A DNA stretch of 64,000 bases from Burkholderia sp. FERM BP-3421 (GTDB lineage Bacteria; Pseudomonadota; Gammaproteobacteria; Burkholderiales; Burkholderiaceae), in NCBI RefSeq assembly GCF_028657905.1, contig NZ_CP117782.1, positions 744,001 to 808,000 of the forward strand, written 5' to 3'. Below the pieces are notes generated by a model that made no database searches, was not told where the DNA came from, and saw nothing but the letters and a program-made list of their open reading frames with translations. Positions 62,991 through 64,000 of the stretch are shown here, in pieces. Within the stretch, counting starts at the first letter, position 1; each line of letters starts with the position of its first letter. Both the position numbers and the translations under genes were made by a program.

Positions 62991-64000
62991 ATGGCTCAGT
63001 TCAGTGCGGCGCCGGGCAGCGCGCCGTATCACGTGCAACAGACGGGCGCCGACACGGCGCTGCCGGACGGCTACAGCGCGCGGCTCTACAACGCGGATCT
63101 CGCGCCGCTCGAACCGCAGACCTGGGGCGCCTACAACATCTTCGCGTTCTGGATGTCCGACGTGCACAGCGTCGGCGGCTATGTGTTCGCCGGCAGCCTG
63201 TTCGCGCTGGGGCTCACGAGCTGGCAGGTGCTGGTCGCGCTGCTGATCGGGATCGGCCTCGTCAACGTGTTGTGCAACCTGATCGCGAAACCGAGCCAGC
63301 AGCTCGGCGTGCCGTACCCGGTCGCGTGCCGCGCGACCTTCGGCGTGCTCGGCGCGAACGTGCCGGCGGTGATCCGCGGCCTGATCGCGATCGCGTGGTA
63401 CGGCATTCAGACCTATCTGGCCTCGAGCGCGCTCGTGATCGTGGTGCTCAAGTTCGTCCCGCAATGGATGCCTTACGCGCAGGTCCACCAGTACGGCTGG
63501 CTCGGGCTGTCGGCGCTCGGCTGGGCCGGCTTCATGTTGTTGTGGGTGCTGCAGGCGCTGGTGTTCTGGAACGGGATGGAGACGATCAAGAAGTTCATCG
63601 ACTTCGCCGGGCCCGCCGTCTATGTCGTGATGTTCGCGCTGGCGGGCTACATGGTGTGGCGCGCCGGCTGGCGCAACATCGGCCTGAATCTCGGCGGCGT
63701 GCGCTACCACGGCGCGCAGGTGATTCCGGTGATGGTGACGGCGGTGTCGCTCGTGGTGTCGTATTTCTCCGGGCCGATGCTCAACTTCGGCGACTTCTCC
63801 CGTTACGGCAAGAGCTTTCGCAGCGTGAAGCGCGGCAATTTCTGGGGCCTGCCGGTCAACTTCCTCGCGTTCTCGCTGGTCACCGTGATCACCACCGCCG
63901 CGACGCTGCCGGTGTTCGGAGAACTGATCACCGATCCTGTCGAGACGGTCGGGCGCATCGACCATCCGACCGCCGTGATCCTCGGCGCGCTGACGTTCAC
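62991..64000 (+). CDS. NCS1-family nucleobase/allantoin/hydantoin permease (3' end cut by window edge)
   Basis: 336 codons are visible and the frame is still open at the window end; family members have about 480-500 residues. After a soluble N-terminus (GADTALPDGYSARLYNADLA) come the NCS1 first helix motif PQTWGAYNIFAFWMSDVHSV and at least eight hydrophobic helices, including KFIDFAGPAVYVVMFALAGY and the conserved FGDFSRYGKSFRSVKRGNF loop. It is related to cytosine, allantoin, uracil and hydantoin transporters; the substrate needs downstream genes to be judged. ATG 62991 has AAGGAGAGG at proper spacing. GntR lies 144 bases upstream. Confidence 0.88.
   Translation, partial: MAQFSAAPGSAPYHVQQTGADTALPDGYSARLYNADLAPLEPQTWGAYNIFAFWMSDVHSVGGYVFAGSLFALGLTSWQVLVALLIGIGLVNVLCNLIAKPSQQLGVPYPVACRATFGVLGANVPAVIRGLIAIAWYGIQTYLASSALVIVVLKFVPQWMPYAQVHQYGWLGLSALGWAGFMLLWVLQALVFWNGMETIKKFIDFAGPAVYVVMFALAGYMVWRAGWRNIGLNLGGVRYHGAQVIPVMVTAVSLVVSYFSGPMLNFGDFSRYGKSFRSVKRGNFWGLPVNFLAFSLVTVITTAATLPVFGELITDPVETVGRIDHPTAVILGALTF

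Overview
This 64 kb window is a chromosome-1-type segment of a high-GC betaproteobacterium, almost certainly Burkholderia sensu stricto. The evidence is the very GC-rich third codon positions, the protein sequences of the housekeeping genes, and the gene order smc-zipA-ligA-def, map/rpsB-tsf-pyrH-frr-uppS-cdsA-dxr-rseP-bamA-skp-lpxD-fabZ-lpxA-lpxB-rnhB, ppsR/ppsA and smpB/ratAB/guaBA. A plant-associated species of the gladioli/glumae group is possible, but the sequence alone does not settle it. Both ends cut genes: dapC on the left and an NCS1 permease on the right.

Region by region. 1-9.8 kb: dapC (minus strand), an EamA exporter, then smc, zipA, ligA and def, covering chromosome organisation, division, DNA ligation and protein N-terminal processing. 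9.8-15.4 kb, minus strand: map-glnD-rluB, where rluB carries a 138-bp in-frame tandem repeat. 15.7-31.4 kb: a long plus-strand run joining translation (rpsB, tsf, frr), pyrimidine nucleotides (pyrH), isoprenoid and phospholipid precursors (uppS, cdsA, dxr), outer-membrane assembly (rseP, bamA, skp), lipid A and fatty acid synthesis (lpxD, fabZ, lpxA, lpxB), then rnhB and a SpoU-type RNA methyltransferase. It closes with a strong bidirectional terminator. 31.4-35.9 kb: ppsR and ppsA flank a phytochelatin-synthase-like protease, with a roughly 180-bp imperfect palindrome just before ppsA. 36-44 kb: nfeD/SPFH membrane pair, smpB, ratA-ratB, a second EamA exporter, and guaB - membrane protein - guaA.

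44-51.7 kb is the accessory part. It has a lower-GC spacer with hairpins, a stand-alone SF1 helicase fused to a DUF2726 nuclease-like domain (a candidate defence gene), and a redox/DJ-1 cluster: a short-chain dehydrogenase lacking its catalytic Tyr, a Tat-exported DJ-1 protein, an exported SnoaL-like protein, an isonitrile-hydratase-like DJ-1 protein and a GlxA-type DJ-1/AraC regulator. lolC follows, without lolD beside it.

53-64 kb holds small metabolic and regulatory units: an uncharacterised gene behind a Fur-box-like site, AraC / DUF1993 / aldo-keto reductase, an Lrp-controlled dpaL-M20 catabolic pair, a tiny Cys-rich lipoprotein, DUF1992-tadA-LD-carboxypeptidase, and a GntR regulator with a good operator/promoter ahead of an NCS1 nucleobase-type permease. 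No rRNA, tRNA, CRISPR array, insertion sequence or prophage was recognised.
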